Below are positions 6,232 through 14,009 of a stretch of DNA of 30,266 nt, one piece after another. This DNA is from Myxococcota bacterium. GTDB taxonomy: Bacteria > Myxococcota_A > UBA9160 > PR03. The translations under genes were made by a program, and so were the position numbers. How positions within the stretch are numbered: position 1 is the first letter of the stretch; each line of letters opens with the position of its first letter. The stretch is taken from the NCBI GenBank assembly GCA_030066475.1, contig JASJBO010000104.1:1-30266 (forward strand). The letters are read 5' to 3'. The notes under the pieces are model-generated. The model was not told the origin of the DNA. It saw only the letters and a program-made list of their open reading frames with translations, and made no database searches.

Positions 6232-8517
6232 GTGATCAGATCCGCGGCGTCACTCGGACTCGGCCTGCTGCTGGCCGCGTGCGGCCCCGAGAGCCACGAG
6301 CCCGAGGCTGCGAGGCCGGAGCCGCAGCCGGCCGCCAGTCCCTACGTGGGTGCGGCGGTGTGCAGCGGCTGCCACGCCGAGGCGGCGCGGCGCTGGCGCG
6401 GGAGCCATCACGACCGCGCCATGGAGCCCGCCACGCCCGAGCACGTGCTCGGCGACTTCGCCGGCGCGGAGCTCGTGCACTTCGACGAGCGCTTCGTCTT
6501 CCGCCGCGAGGGCGACGCGTTCCGGGTGCGCGCGGCCGGCGCCGACGGCGCGGTGCGCGACCACCCGGTGGCGTTCACCTTCGGCGTCGAGCCGCTCCAG
6601 CAGGTCCTGGTCGAGGGGGAAGGCGGTCGCCTGCAGGCGGTCGGCGCGGCGTGGGACACGCGGCCGGCCGCGGCGGGTGGACAGCGCTGGTTCCACCTCC
6701 ATCCCGACGAGCCGATCCCGCCCGGCGACGCGCTCCACTGGACGGGCCTGGCCGGCAGCTGGCAGGCGATGTGCGCCGAGTGCCACTCGACCAACCTGCG
6801 CAAGGGCTACGACCCCGCGACCGGGCGCTACGAAACGACCTGGTCGGAGCCGGACGTCTCGTGCGAGGCCTGCCACGGTCCGGGTGCGAGCCACGTGGCC
6901 TGGGTGACGGGCGGCGATCCCGAAGACACCAGCCGGGGTCTGACGGTCGACCTGCGCAGCGAGGGTGCCTGGCATTTCGCGGCGGACGCGCCGATCGCGC
7001 ACCGGGTGCCCGCGGCGGACTCCGCCGCCGAGATCGAGACCTGCGCTCCCTGCCACGCGCGCCGCTCCGCGATCACGGGCGAGACGGAGCCGGGCCGCCC
7101 GTTCCTCGACGGCTACCGCCCGGCCCTGCTCGACGAGGGCCTGTACTTCGCCGACGGCCAGATCCGCGACGAGGTCTACGTGTGGGGCTCGTTCGTGCAG
7201 AGCCGCATGCACGCCGCGGGCGTGCGCTGCAGCGACTGTCACGACCCGCACGCGCTGCGCATCGAGGCGCCCGACGCGGTGTGCGCGAGCTGCCACCGCA
7301 CCGAGGTGTTCGCCTCGCCCGCGCACCACCGGCACGCGGCGGACTCGGCGGGCGCCAGCTGCGTGGCGTGTCACATGCCCGCGCGCACCTACATGGTGGT
7401 CGACGACCGGCGCGACCACGGCTTCCGCGTCCCGCGCCCCGACCTGGCCGTCGCGCTCGGCGTGCCCGAGCCCTGCACCGGCTGCCACACCGAGCGTTCG
7501 CCCGCCTGGGCGGCCGACGTGGTGGCCGGCTGGCGCGGCGCGGCCGGAGCGCCGCCCGCCCACTTCGCGACGACCCTGGACGCGGGCCGCCGGCGCCTGC
7601 CGGGCGCCGCGACCGCCTTGGCTGCACTCGCCGACGACGCGGCCCAGGCTCCGATCGTGCGGGCCACTGCGCTCGAGCTGCTCGGCGCCCAGCTCTCGCC
7701 CGCCCTGCTCCCGAGCGTGGAGCGGGGACTGCGCGACCCCGACGCCCTGGTGCGCCTGGGCGCGGTCGCCGCCGCCGAGGCCCTGCCGCCGCGCGAGCGC
7801 GTGGCCGCCTTGCGCCCGCTGCTCGGCGACCCGCGCCGCGCCGTGCGCATCGACGCCGCGCGCGCGCTCGCCCCGGTGCCCGCAGCGGCCTGGGGCCGCG
7901 CCCCGCGCGCCGCGCTCGGCGCAGCGCTGGCCGAGTACCGCGAGGCCCAGCAGGCCAACGCGGACCGCCCGGAGGCGCGCACCGCGCTGGGCGTGCTGAG
8001 CGCCGCGTTCGGCGAGCCCGACGCCGCCCGGCGTCACTACGAGGCGGCGCTCGCGCTCGCGCCGCACTACGTGCCGGCCCGCGTGAACCTCGCCGACCTG
8101 CACCGCGAGGCCGGGCGCGACGCCGAGGGCGAGCGGGTCTTGCGCGAGGGTCTCGCCCGCGCGCCGGACGCGGGCGCGCTGCACCACGCGCTGGGACTGC
8201 TGCTGGTGCGCGGCGGGCGCGCCGAAGAGGCGCGCGCCGCGCTCGCGCGCGCGCAGGACCTCGCGCCCGAGATCTCGCGCTACGCCTACGTGTACGGCGT
8301 CGCGCTCCACTCGGCGGGCGACGTCGCGGGCGCGCTGCGCGTGCTCGGTGCGGCCCACCAGCGCCACCCGGGCGACGCCGACCTGCTGATCGCGCTCGCG
8401 ACGATGCAGCGCGACGCGGGCGACCGCGCCGGAGCGCGGGAATCGGCGCGCCGCCTGCTGGCGCTGCGGCCCGACGATCCCGGCGCGCGCGCCCTCGCGG
8501 CGGAGCTGGCGCGGTGA
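6232..8517 (+). CDS. Lipoprotein octaheme c-type cytochrome with HEAT and TPR repeats
   Basis: A 761-residue lipoprotein; signal and lipobox GLLLAAC place the acylated Cys at residue 17. Eight CXXCH heme-attachment motifs start at about residues 44, 181, 211, 271, 333, 351, 377 and 415, so up to eight covalent hemes c are predicted. The motif spacing and the block CHMPARTYMVVDDRRDHGFR resemble the cytochrome c554-like multiheme family often joined to TPRs. Residues 450-560 are alpha-helical HEAT-like repeats (ALVRLGAVAAAEALP), and about 565-760 are TPR repeats (ALGVLSAAFGEPDAARRHYEAA). Role by family: periplasmic or outer-membrane-anchored electron transfer, with the repeats as a protein-docking arm. 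Donor and acceptor are unknown. The GTG start is the one that yields an intact signal peptide. It converges with the next gene, 12 bp away. Confidence 0.9.
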   Translation: MIRSAASLGLGLLLAACGPESHEPEAARPEPQPAASPYVGAAVCSGCHAEAARRWRGSHHDRAMEPATPEHVLGDFAGAELVHFDERFVFRREGDAFRVRAAGADGAVRDHPVAFTFGVEPLQQVLVEGEGGRLQAVGAAWDTRPAAAGGQRWFHLHPDEPIPPGDALHWTGLAGSWQAMCAECHSTNLRKGYDPATGRYETTWSEPDVSCEACHGPGASHVAWVTGGDPEDTSRGLTVDLRSEGAWHFAADAPIAHRVPAADSAAEIETCAPCHARRSAITGETEPGRPFLDGYRPALLDEGLYFADGQIRDEVYVWGSFVQSRMHAAGVRCSDCHDPHALRIEAPDAVCASCHRTEVFASPAHHRHAADSAGASCVACHMPARTYMVVDDRRDHGFRVPRPDLAVALGVPEPCTGCHTERSPAWAADVVAGWRGAAGAPPAHFATTLDAGRRRLPGAATALAALADDAAQAPIVRATALELLGAQLSPALLPSVERGLRDPDALVRLGAVAAAEALPPRERVAALRPLLGDPRRAVRIDAARALAPVPAAAWGRAPRAALGAALAEYREAQQANADRPEARTALGVLSAAFGEPDAARRHYEAALALAPHYVPARVNLADLHREAGRDAEGERVLREGLARAPDAGALHHALGLLLVRGGRAEEARAALARAQDLAPEISRYAYVYGVALHSAGDVAGALRVLGAAHQRHPGDADLLIALATMQRDAGDRAGARESARRLLALRPDDPGARALAAELAR

Positions 8518-8529
8518 GCGCCGCTCCCG

Positions 8530-11286
8530 CTACCGCTCCAGCTCCTCCAGGATCGGCGCGCAAGGGCCCTGGGGCGACGCGCGACCCCTCCACCCGAACA
8601 GCCCCATCGGACGGCGCACGCTGCGGAAGGTGCTGGCGAAGAAGTGGCGGACCGCGCTCACCACCACCGAGCGCGTGCTGGACGTGAACTCCGGATCGAG
8701 CAGCGGTCCGTGGACGCGGACGTGCGCCGCCAGGCTCAGCACGCCCGGGTTGCGCAGGGTCGGCTCGAGGTCGATGTCGACCTCGCGACGCACCAGGTCG
8801 ATCGTCCCGCCACCGGCGACGGTCAAGTCCTCGGTGCCGAGCAGGACCTCGCGCGCCGTGGCCTGGCCGCGCGAGATCGCGAAGCTCGCCACGAGACAGC
8901 GGATCGCCTGGGTCTCCTCGCGCCACTCCTCGGACGTCAGCGAGCGCGTCAGATCGCGCGCGAAGTCGCGCGCGAAGCGCGAGTCGCCGCGGCCCCCTTC
9001 GACCAACAGGTCGAGCGAGCCGTCCAGGTGCGCGGCCGCCCCTTCGGGCCGGTCGAGCCGGGTGCTCAGCTGGGCGTCCACGAACAGCGCGCCGGTCAGG
9101 AACGGGTCGTCGGTGAACTGGGACAGCAGCAGGCCCAGATCGAGCTGGTCCGTGTCGAGCCGCAGCCGGGCCGGCACGCCGGGCGCACCGGCCTCCACGC
9201 GCGCCTCGGCGCTGATCCGACCGTCGGTCAGCAGCGCCTGGAGCTCGTCCAGGTGCAGCTTGCCGTGGTCGAGGCTCACGGAGACGACCAGGTCCTCCCA
9301 GTGGAGTCCGTAGAGCCCGACCACGCGGCCGGCCCGCAGCGTCAGCCTGCCGTCGAAGCGACGCAGCGCGCTCCACTCGAGCCCGATGCCCCTCCGGGTG
9401 CTGCCGACGTTGCCACCGGTCTGGTCGGGCGAGATGCCCAGGTCGCTCAGTCGCACTTGCGAGGCCTGGACCCAGCCGTCGACGCGAGGGCGCTCCCCGG
9501 GCGGGAAGGAGACCGCGAGGTCGCCGTGGAACTCGCTCTGGCCGAGCAGCAGGATCGCGTCCGTCGCCGTGGCGCGCTCGTCGGAGCCGACCAGCCGCCC
9601 CTCGAACGCCAGCGGTCCGACCCCGGGCAGGTCGACGTCGAGCAGACGCCAGAGCCGGCTGCGGTCGGTCGCCACGAGGTTCGCGTGGATGTCGATCTCG
9701 TCGATCTCGGGGAGGTCGTCGATGGTGCCGTCGATCTCGAAATGGAGTGGCGGGTGCCCGCCGCGCAGCGCGAAGCGCTCGAGGCCGAACACGCCGTCGT
9801 CGTCCTGCAGCAGCGCGCTGCCCTCGACCGGCCCGATGTCCGCGGGATCGAGCGGCAGCTCCGCCACCAGGGGACCGAGGCGGCGCAGGTCCGAGACGTC
9901 CCACTCGAGATCGAGATGGACGCCGCGGAAGTCGAGCACGTTCGCGACGCGACCCGCCGCGCGCCCCCAGACGTCGTCGCGCTGGCCGACGCTGACGTCG
10001 AGCGCGTTCAGCCCCAACGAGCCGCCCTGGCCGTTGAGCGAGCCGCTCGCCACGACCGGCCCCAGCGCCGGCAGCTCCCGGTCCACGAGCGCACCGAGTG
10101 CCGCCAGGTCCGGCGCCGTGATCTTCCAGCTCAGGTCGGGACGCCCGCCGCGCAGCAGGTCGCGGATCCCGCCGCTCAGCTCGAGGCCCACGTCCTGCGC
10201 GGAGCCGACCGTGGCGCGCAGGTCGCCGATGTCGAGGTCGCCGGCCTCGTCGGTGACCTGCCCGGTGGCCCGGAACTCGCCCAGCATCGGCGCCTCGGGC
10301 CCCAGGTAGAACGGCAGCAGGTCGAGCTCCTCGCTGCCGATCTCGATCGCCAGTGCGACGCCGGAGGCCGCGACCACGTCCGCGACCGTCCCGGTCGCGC
10401 GCAGCCAGAGCTCCGGGACCCGCCCGATCAGCGCATCGATGTCGACCAGGGCGAGCCGCCCGTCGCGCTCGACCAGGCGCGCACTCGCCGTGGCCGGCAT
10501 CGATCCGGGGATGTCCAGCAACCGCTCGATCGGGAGCTCCCGCACGTCGTCGATGTGCGCGGCGATGCGAACGTCGACGCCGGCGGGAGCCAGCAGGTCG
10601 TCGAGCGCGCCGCTCGCTTCGACTCCGAGACCGCCGAGCACGACGTCGAGCGAGAGCCTTCCGGCCGCACCGACCGGGCGGCTCAGGACCAGCTCGCCCT
10701 CGAAGGGTCGACCCTCGACCTCTCCGCGGACGCGCGCGTCGACCCTCTCGCGGTCCAGCCCGTCGACGCGCGCGCGCTCGATCCGGGCGCGCCACTCGCG
10801 CCGGTCGGCCAGGTCGCGCACGGTGACGGCGGCCTCCTCGAGCCGCAGCGCGCCCAGCCGGACCTCGAGAGCCGACCCGTTCTGCGCCGGCGCCCCGGGG
10901 CGTTCGCCGGGCTCCCAGTTGCGCCGCCCCTCCGCGTCCACCTCGAGCAGCAGGTCGACCTCGTGCAGGCGCAGTGCCTCGACCACCACCACACGCCGCA
11001 GCAGCTGGCCGAGGTCGACGTCGATCTCGATCCGTCCGATCTCGGCCAGGTTCGCGAGCTGCGTGCCGAGGGGCGGGCCCACGACCACGCGCTCCGCCTC
11101 CAGGCCGATGGGCCAGGCCTCGAGCTCCAGGCTGCCGAGCACGCGCACTTCGTGCCCGAGCGCCTCGGACAGGCGCCGCGCGAGCGGCTCGCGCAGGTCC
11201 TCGAACTGGAGGTTCGACAGGAACACGGCGCCCGCCGCGAGCCCGAGCAGGACGAGCCCGAGGAGTACGAGGGCGCCGCGTCTCAC
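8530..11286 (-). CDS. AsmA-like inter-membrane lipid-transport-type protein
   Basis: A 918-residue protein with one N-terminal membrane anchor (GALVLLGLVLLGLAAGAVFL). The typical AsmA opening follows: PLARRLSEALGHEVRVLGSL and LEAWPIGLEAERVVV. The rest is a long, mostly beta-strand series ending in an AsmA C-terminal-type segment (LTVAGGGTIDLVRREVDIDL). AsmA, TamB and YhdP relatives form periplasm-spanning hydrophobic grooves that move phospholipid between inner and outer membrane; that role is inferred here from the family. The GTG start overlaps the stop of the MlaA-hydrolase gene by 4 nt (GTGA), so the two are translationally coupled. This supports a joint role in outer-membrane lipid handling. 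The C-terminus beyond the AsmA domain is basic (FRSVRRPMGLFGWRGR). Confidence 0.85.
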   Translation of the reverse strand: MRRGALVLLGLVLLGLAAGAVFLSNLQFEDLREPLARRLSEALGHEVRVLGSLELEAWPIGLEAERVVVGPPLGTQLANLAEIGRIEIDVDLGQLLRRVVVVEALRLHEVDLLLEVDAEGRRNWEPGERPGAPAQNGSALEVRLGALRLEEAAVTVRDLADRREWRARIERARVDGLDRERVDARVRGEVEGRPFEGELVLSRPVGAAGRLSLDVVLGGLGVEASGALDDLLAPAGVDVRIAAHIDDVRELPIERLLDIPGSMPATASARLVERDGRLALVDIDALIGRVPELWLRATGTVADVVAASGVALAIEIGSEELDLLPFYLGPEAPMLGEFRATGQVTDEAGDLDIGDLRATVGSAQDVGLELSGGIRDLLRGGRPDLSWKITAPDLAALGALVDRELPALGPVVASGSLNGQGGSLGLNALDVSVGQRDDVWGRAAGRVANVLDFRGVHLDLEWDVSDLRRLGPLVAELPLDPADIGPVEGSALLQDDDGVFGLERFALRGGHPPLHFEIDGTIDDLPEIDEIDIHANLVATDRSRLWRLLDVDLPGVGPLAFEGRLVGSDERATATDAILLLGQSEFHGDLAVSFPPGERPRVDGWVQASQVRLSDLGISPDQTGGNVGSTRRGIGLEWSALRRFDGRLTLRAGRVVGLYGLHWEDLVVSVSLDHGKLHLDELQALLTDGRISAEARVEAGAPGVPARLRLDTDQLDLGLLLSQFTDDPFLTGALFVDAQLSTRLDRPEGAAAHLDGSLDLLVEGGRGDSRFARDFARDLTRSLTSEEWREETQAIRCLVASFAISRGQATAREVLLGTEDLTVAGGGTIDLVRREVDIDLEPTLRNPGVLSLAAHVRVHGPLLDPEFTSSTRSVVVSAVRHFFASTFRSVRRPMGLFGWRGRASPQGPCAPILEELER

Positions 11287-13199
11287 AGGCCGTCGAGCGC
11301 CTTCATCACCTCCTTCTGGACGGCGGGCTTGTACAGACCGCCCAGGTGACCGCCCTCCGGGAAGAAGCGCACGTTCTCCGCGCCCAGCACCGTGGTGAGC
11401 CAGTCGAGGTCCTCGTCGGTGGTGAGGAAGTCGTTCTCGTTCGCGAAGTGGCGGATGCGGCCGCTCGCGGCCAGACCGTCCACGATCGAGTGGAGGTCGT
11501 TCTGCGCCACCAGCTCCTCGGCGCTCCCGACCACGCGGAGGTGATCGCGGTAGTAGGGCAGCGCGAACGACATCAGGTACCGCTCGAACGAGTAGTCGGC
11601 GATCTCGCGGTAGACCTCGTGCCGGCGCAGCGCGCTCCACTCGGTCTGGAGCACGCCGAGGTCGCGCCGGTCCTGGCTGGCGAGCACGACGGCCTGGAGC
11701 TGCAGCCGGAAGGTCAGGCCGATCAGGAACTGCGCCTCGATGTCGGTGAACGGCAGCTCCCGGGTCGGGCTCACGCCGCCCTCGCCCAGGTCGGCGAGGT
11801 CGAGTCGGCCGTGGTCGCCGTCGTCGCTCGCGAACCCTCCTTGCCCGACATCGAGCGCGCGGTTGAGCGCGGTGCGGATCGCGGCGTGGCGCTCCTCGGG
11901 CGGCAGCGCGAGCGGCGCGTCGAAGAACGAGTCGATCTGCTCCATGCCGTGGATCAGGCGCACCGGCGCGTCGAGCGTCACGTAGCGGTCGAACGCGATC
12001 AGCGGGTTGTCGCGTTCGGTCGCGGCGGCCGCGATGTAGAAGGCGTGGAAGGCGCCCAGCGAGTAGCCCAGCAGCGCGCGCGACGAGAAGCGATCGGGAT
12101 GGCGCGAGATCAGGTCGCGGTCGATCGCGTCGAGCGCCGCGTGCACGTCGGCCGCGTCCACCGGACCGTGCCCCGGGATCGCGGCGCTGGCGGCGCGCAT
12201 GAACTCGAAGTTGAGCGCGTTGCTGATCGTCACCACCGAGAAGCCCTCGTTCCAGCCCATCTCGGCGAGCGCGAGCGCGGCGTCGCCGTTGCGGTGGGCG
12301 CCGAGGCCGGGGACGATGTACAGCAGGGGCGCGCGACCCGGCTGCAGCCGCACGCTGTAGGGCAGCGTGCGCGTGCTGCGCGGCATCTCGATCCGGTGGG
12401 TCCGGACCTTGCTGAAGAAGCCCGGGTCGCGGGGCGCCAGGAAGACCGCCTGGAGCGTCTGGACGGCGGCGGTGTCCTCGAGCTCCTCGGGCGGCTCGAC
12501 CACCTCGCGCTGGCGGTTGAGCATCCACACGATGCGCATCAGGTGGTACGGGTCGTAGTTGCTGCCGGTGAAACGCCGGTAGAACTCGACGAAGTCGGCC
12601 TGCTCGTTGAAGGTCAGGGCCGGACCGGCCGGGAAGAAGTAGGTCGCGGGATTCAGGAGCGTGTCGGGGATCAGGCCGAGGGCGTCGCGGACGGTGCTGG
12701 GTCCGATGATCGGGAGCGTGACGAAGGTGGAGGGCTCCCAGCCCCAGGTGCCGAAGACCTGGCCGAAGTCCTCGTCGTGGGACTCCATGCCCCAGCGCGT
12801 CGCGGGGTCGTACAGGCCGGCCACGCCCACCGTGGTGTTGGTGAGGAAGCGCAGCGTCTCGTCGCCCGCCTCGCGGAGCTTGCCCTGGAACAGGTTGGCG
12901 ACCAGGCGCCGCGGGTAGACCAGGTTGTTGCCGAAGTTCTGGATCCGCTTGCGCACGTACTTGGGGAGCACGAGCCGGTAGATGCGGCTCAGGGGATCCA
13001 CGAACCCCATGATCAGCGCGTGGTTGAAGCCGCCCGCCGAGCGGTTGACCGGCTCGAGGGGATCGTCGAAGCGCGGCAGCTCGAGGCGCTCCTCGCCATG
13101 CACCGACGAGGCGAAGCCGAGCGGCTCGACGGGCTGCGCGCAGCCGAGCGCGAGAGCAGCCATCAGGAATGCGGCGCACAGGCGAGAGGCTCGGTGCAT
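11283..13199 (-). CDS. mlaA: MlaA (VacJ) lipoprotein fused to an alpha/beta hydrolase
   Basis: A 638-residue lipoprotein; ATG at 13199 with GGAGGG 5 nt upstream, lipobox ALALGC with Cys20 and no Asp after it, so outer-membrane sorting is expected. Residues 45-230 are a full MlaA domain (FDDPLEPVNRSAGGFNHALI, YVRKRIQNFGNNL, GWEPSTFVTLPIIGPSTVRD). MlaA takes phospholipids out of the outer leaflet of the outer membrane. Residues 285-638 form an alpha/beta hydrolase: oxyanion region VPGLGAHRNG at 296-305, nucleophile elbow GYSLG with Ser380, and a probable acid and base in NENDF (Asp590) and EGGHLG (His618). A complete triad suggests a lipase or esterase acting on lipids handled by the MlaA part; this is inference. 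Canonical MlaA is about 250 residues and has no hydrolase. The gene is coupled to an AsmA-like gene downstream. Confidence 0.9.
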   Translation of the reverse strand: MHRASRLCAAFLMAALALGCAQPVEPLGFASSVHGEERLELPRFDDPLEPVNRSAGGFNHALIMGFVDPLSRIYRLVLPKYVRKRIQNFGNNLVYPRRLVANLFQGKLREAGDETLRFLTNTTVGVAGLYDPATRWGMESHDEDFGQVFGTWGWEPSTFVTLPIIGPSTVRDALGLIPDTLLNPATYFFPAGPALTFNEQADFVEFYRRFTGSNYDPYHLMRIVWMLNRQREVVEPPEELEDTAAVQTLQAVFLAPRDPGFFSKVRTHRIEMPRSTRTLPYSVRLQPGRAPLLYIVPGLGAHRNGDAALALAEMGWNEGFSVVTISNALNFEFMRAASAAIPGHGPVDAADVHAALDAIDRDLISRHPDRFSSRALLGYSLGAFHAFYIAAAATERDNPLIAFDRYVTLDAPVRLIHGMEQIDSFFDAPLALPPEERHAAIRTALNRALDVGQGGFASDDGDHGRLDLADLGEGGVSPTRELPFTDIEAQFLIGLTFRLQLQAVVLASQDRRDLGVLQTEWSALRRHEVYREIADYSFERYLMSFALPYYRDHLRVVGSAEELVAQNDLHSIVDGLAASGRIRHFANENDFLTTDEDLDWLTTVLGAENVRFFPEGGHLGGLYKPAVQKEVMKALDGL

Positions 13200-13283
13200 C
13201 GGGCCCTCCGTGGGGTCGGGATGCTGCAACACCGGCCCGGAGCCCGCCAGCAGAGCGGACCGGAGGCGGAGGCAACCGACTCC

Positions 13284-13291
13284 GCTAGCCT
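13284..13291 (+). promoter_or_regulatory. Candidate -10 element for the GST gene
   Basis: GCTAGCCT matches the recurring G(C/T)TANNNT octamer and lies 34 nt before the ATG at 13326, inside the 126-bp divergent gap between this gene and the MlaA-hydrolase gene. No clear -35 is present. Confidence 0.35.
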
Positions 13292-13325
13292 TTGACGCCA
13301 TGCCCGGCGCCCGAGGAGCACTGTC

Positions 13326-14003
13326 ATGTCGTACACGGTGATCGGGGGCGCGGTGTCGCCCTTCGTCCGCAAGGTCCGCGTCGCGCTCGCCGAGAAGGGC
13401 CTCGCCTACGAGCTCGAGCAGGTCAACCCGTTCGCGCCGCCCGAGGGCTTCCGCGAGATCAGTCCGCTGGGACGCATCCCGGCCTTCCGCGACGGCGACG
13501 CGACGCTGGCCGACTCCTCGGTGATCTGCGCCTACCTCGAGCGGCGCCACCCCGAGCCGCCGCTCTATCCGAAGGACGACCTCGCCTACGCGCACGCGCT
13601 GTGGATCGAGGAGTACATGGACGGCGGGATGGTTCCCGTGGCGGGCCCGAAGATCTTTCGGCCGCTCGTGCTGGCGCCGTTGATGACCGGCCAGGAGCCC
13701 GACGAGGCCGCGGAGCAGACGGCGCAGGCCGTGGTGGACGAGACGCTGCCCGAGTACTGGGACTACCTCGAGGGCCAGCTGGGCGAGGCGGAGTTCTTCG
13801 TGGACGACCGGCTGACCATCGCCGACATCTCGGTCGCGAGCCCGCACGTGAACCTGCGCCACGCGGGCGTGGCGCCGGCGCGGGCGCGCTGGCCCCGGCT
13901 GCGCGGCTTCCTCGACCGGATGCACGCGCGCCCGTCGTTCGCCGCGCTGATCGAGGAGGAGACGCCGATCTTCGGCAAGCGCGCGGCGCGGATCGAGGAC
14001 TGA
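13326..14003 (+). CDS. Glutathione S-transferase family protein
   Basis: A 225-residue soluble protein of normal GST length; ATG with AGGAG 7 nt upstream. The N-terminal thioredoxin-like domain holds the catalytic region SPFVRKVRVALAEKG and the glutathione-contact motif RIPAFRDGDATLADSSVI. The C-terminal half is all-helical, with the N-capping segment FFVDDRLTIADISVAS. It presumably conjugates or binds glutathione with an electrophilic substrate in the cytoplasm; the substrate cannot be read from sequence. It stands alone between opposite-strand genes, and the downstream helicase gene converges on it with 6 bp between stops. Confidence 0.9.
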   Translation: MSYTVIGGAVSPFVRKVRVALAEKGLAYELEQVNPFAPPEGFREISPLGRIPAFRDGDATLADSSVICAYLERRHPEPPLYPKDDLAYAHALWIEEYMDGGMVPVAGPKIFRPLVLAPLMTGQEPDEAAEQTAQAVVDETLPEYWDYLEGQLGEAEFFVDDRLTIADISVASPHVNLRHAGVAPARARWPRLRGFLDRMHARPSFAALIEEETPIFGKRAARIED

Positions 14004-14009
14004 GCCGCC

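Noticed and set aside
7073..10795. A long minus-strand open frame of 1240 codons spanning the end of the cytochrome gene and most of the AsmA-like gene
   Set aside because: Composition is dominated by Arg, Gly and Ala, as expected of shadow frames in GC-rich DNA. It overlaps two genes with recognisable domains.
8530..13275. A single minus-strand frame of about 1580 codons that would fuse the AsmA-like protein to a long N-terminal extension
   Set aside because: The part upstream of 11286 is an out-of-phase reading of the MlaA-hydrolase gene; it is Arg/Pro/Ala-rich with no domain, whereas the correct frame gives a clear lipoprotein. The AsmA start is the GTG at 11286.
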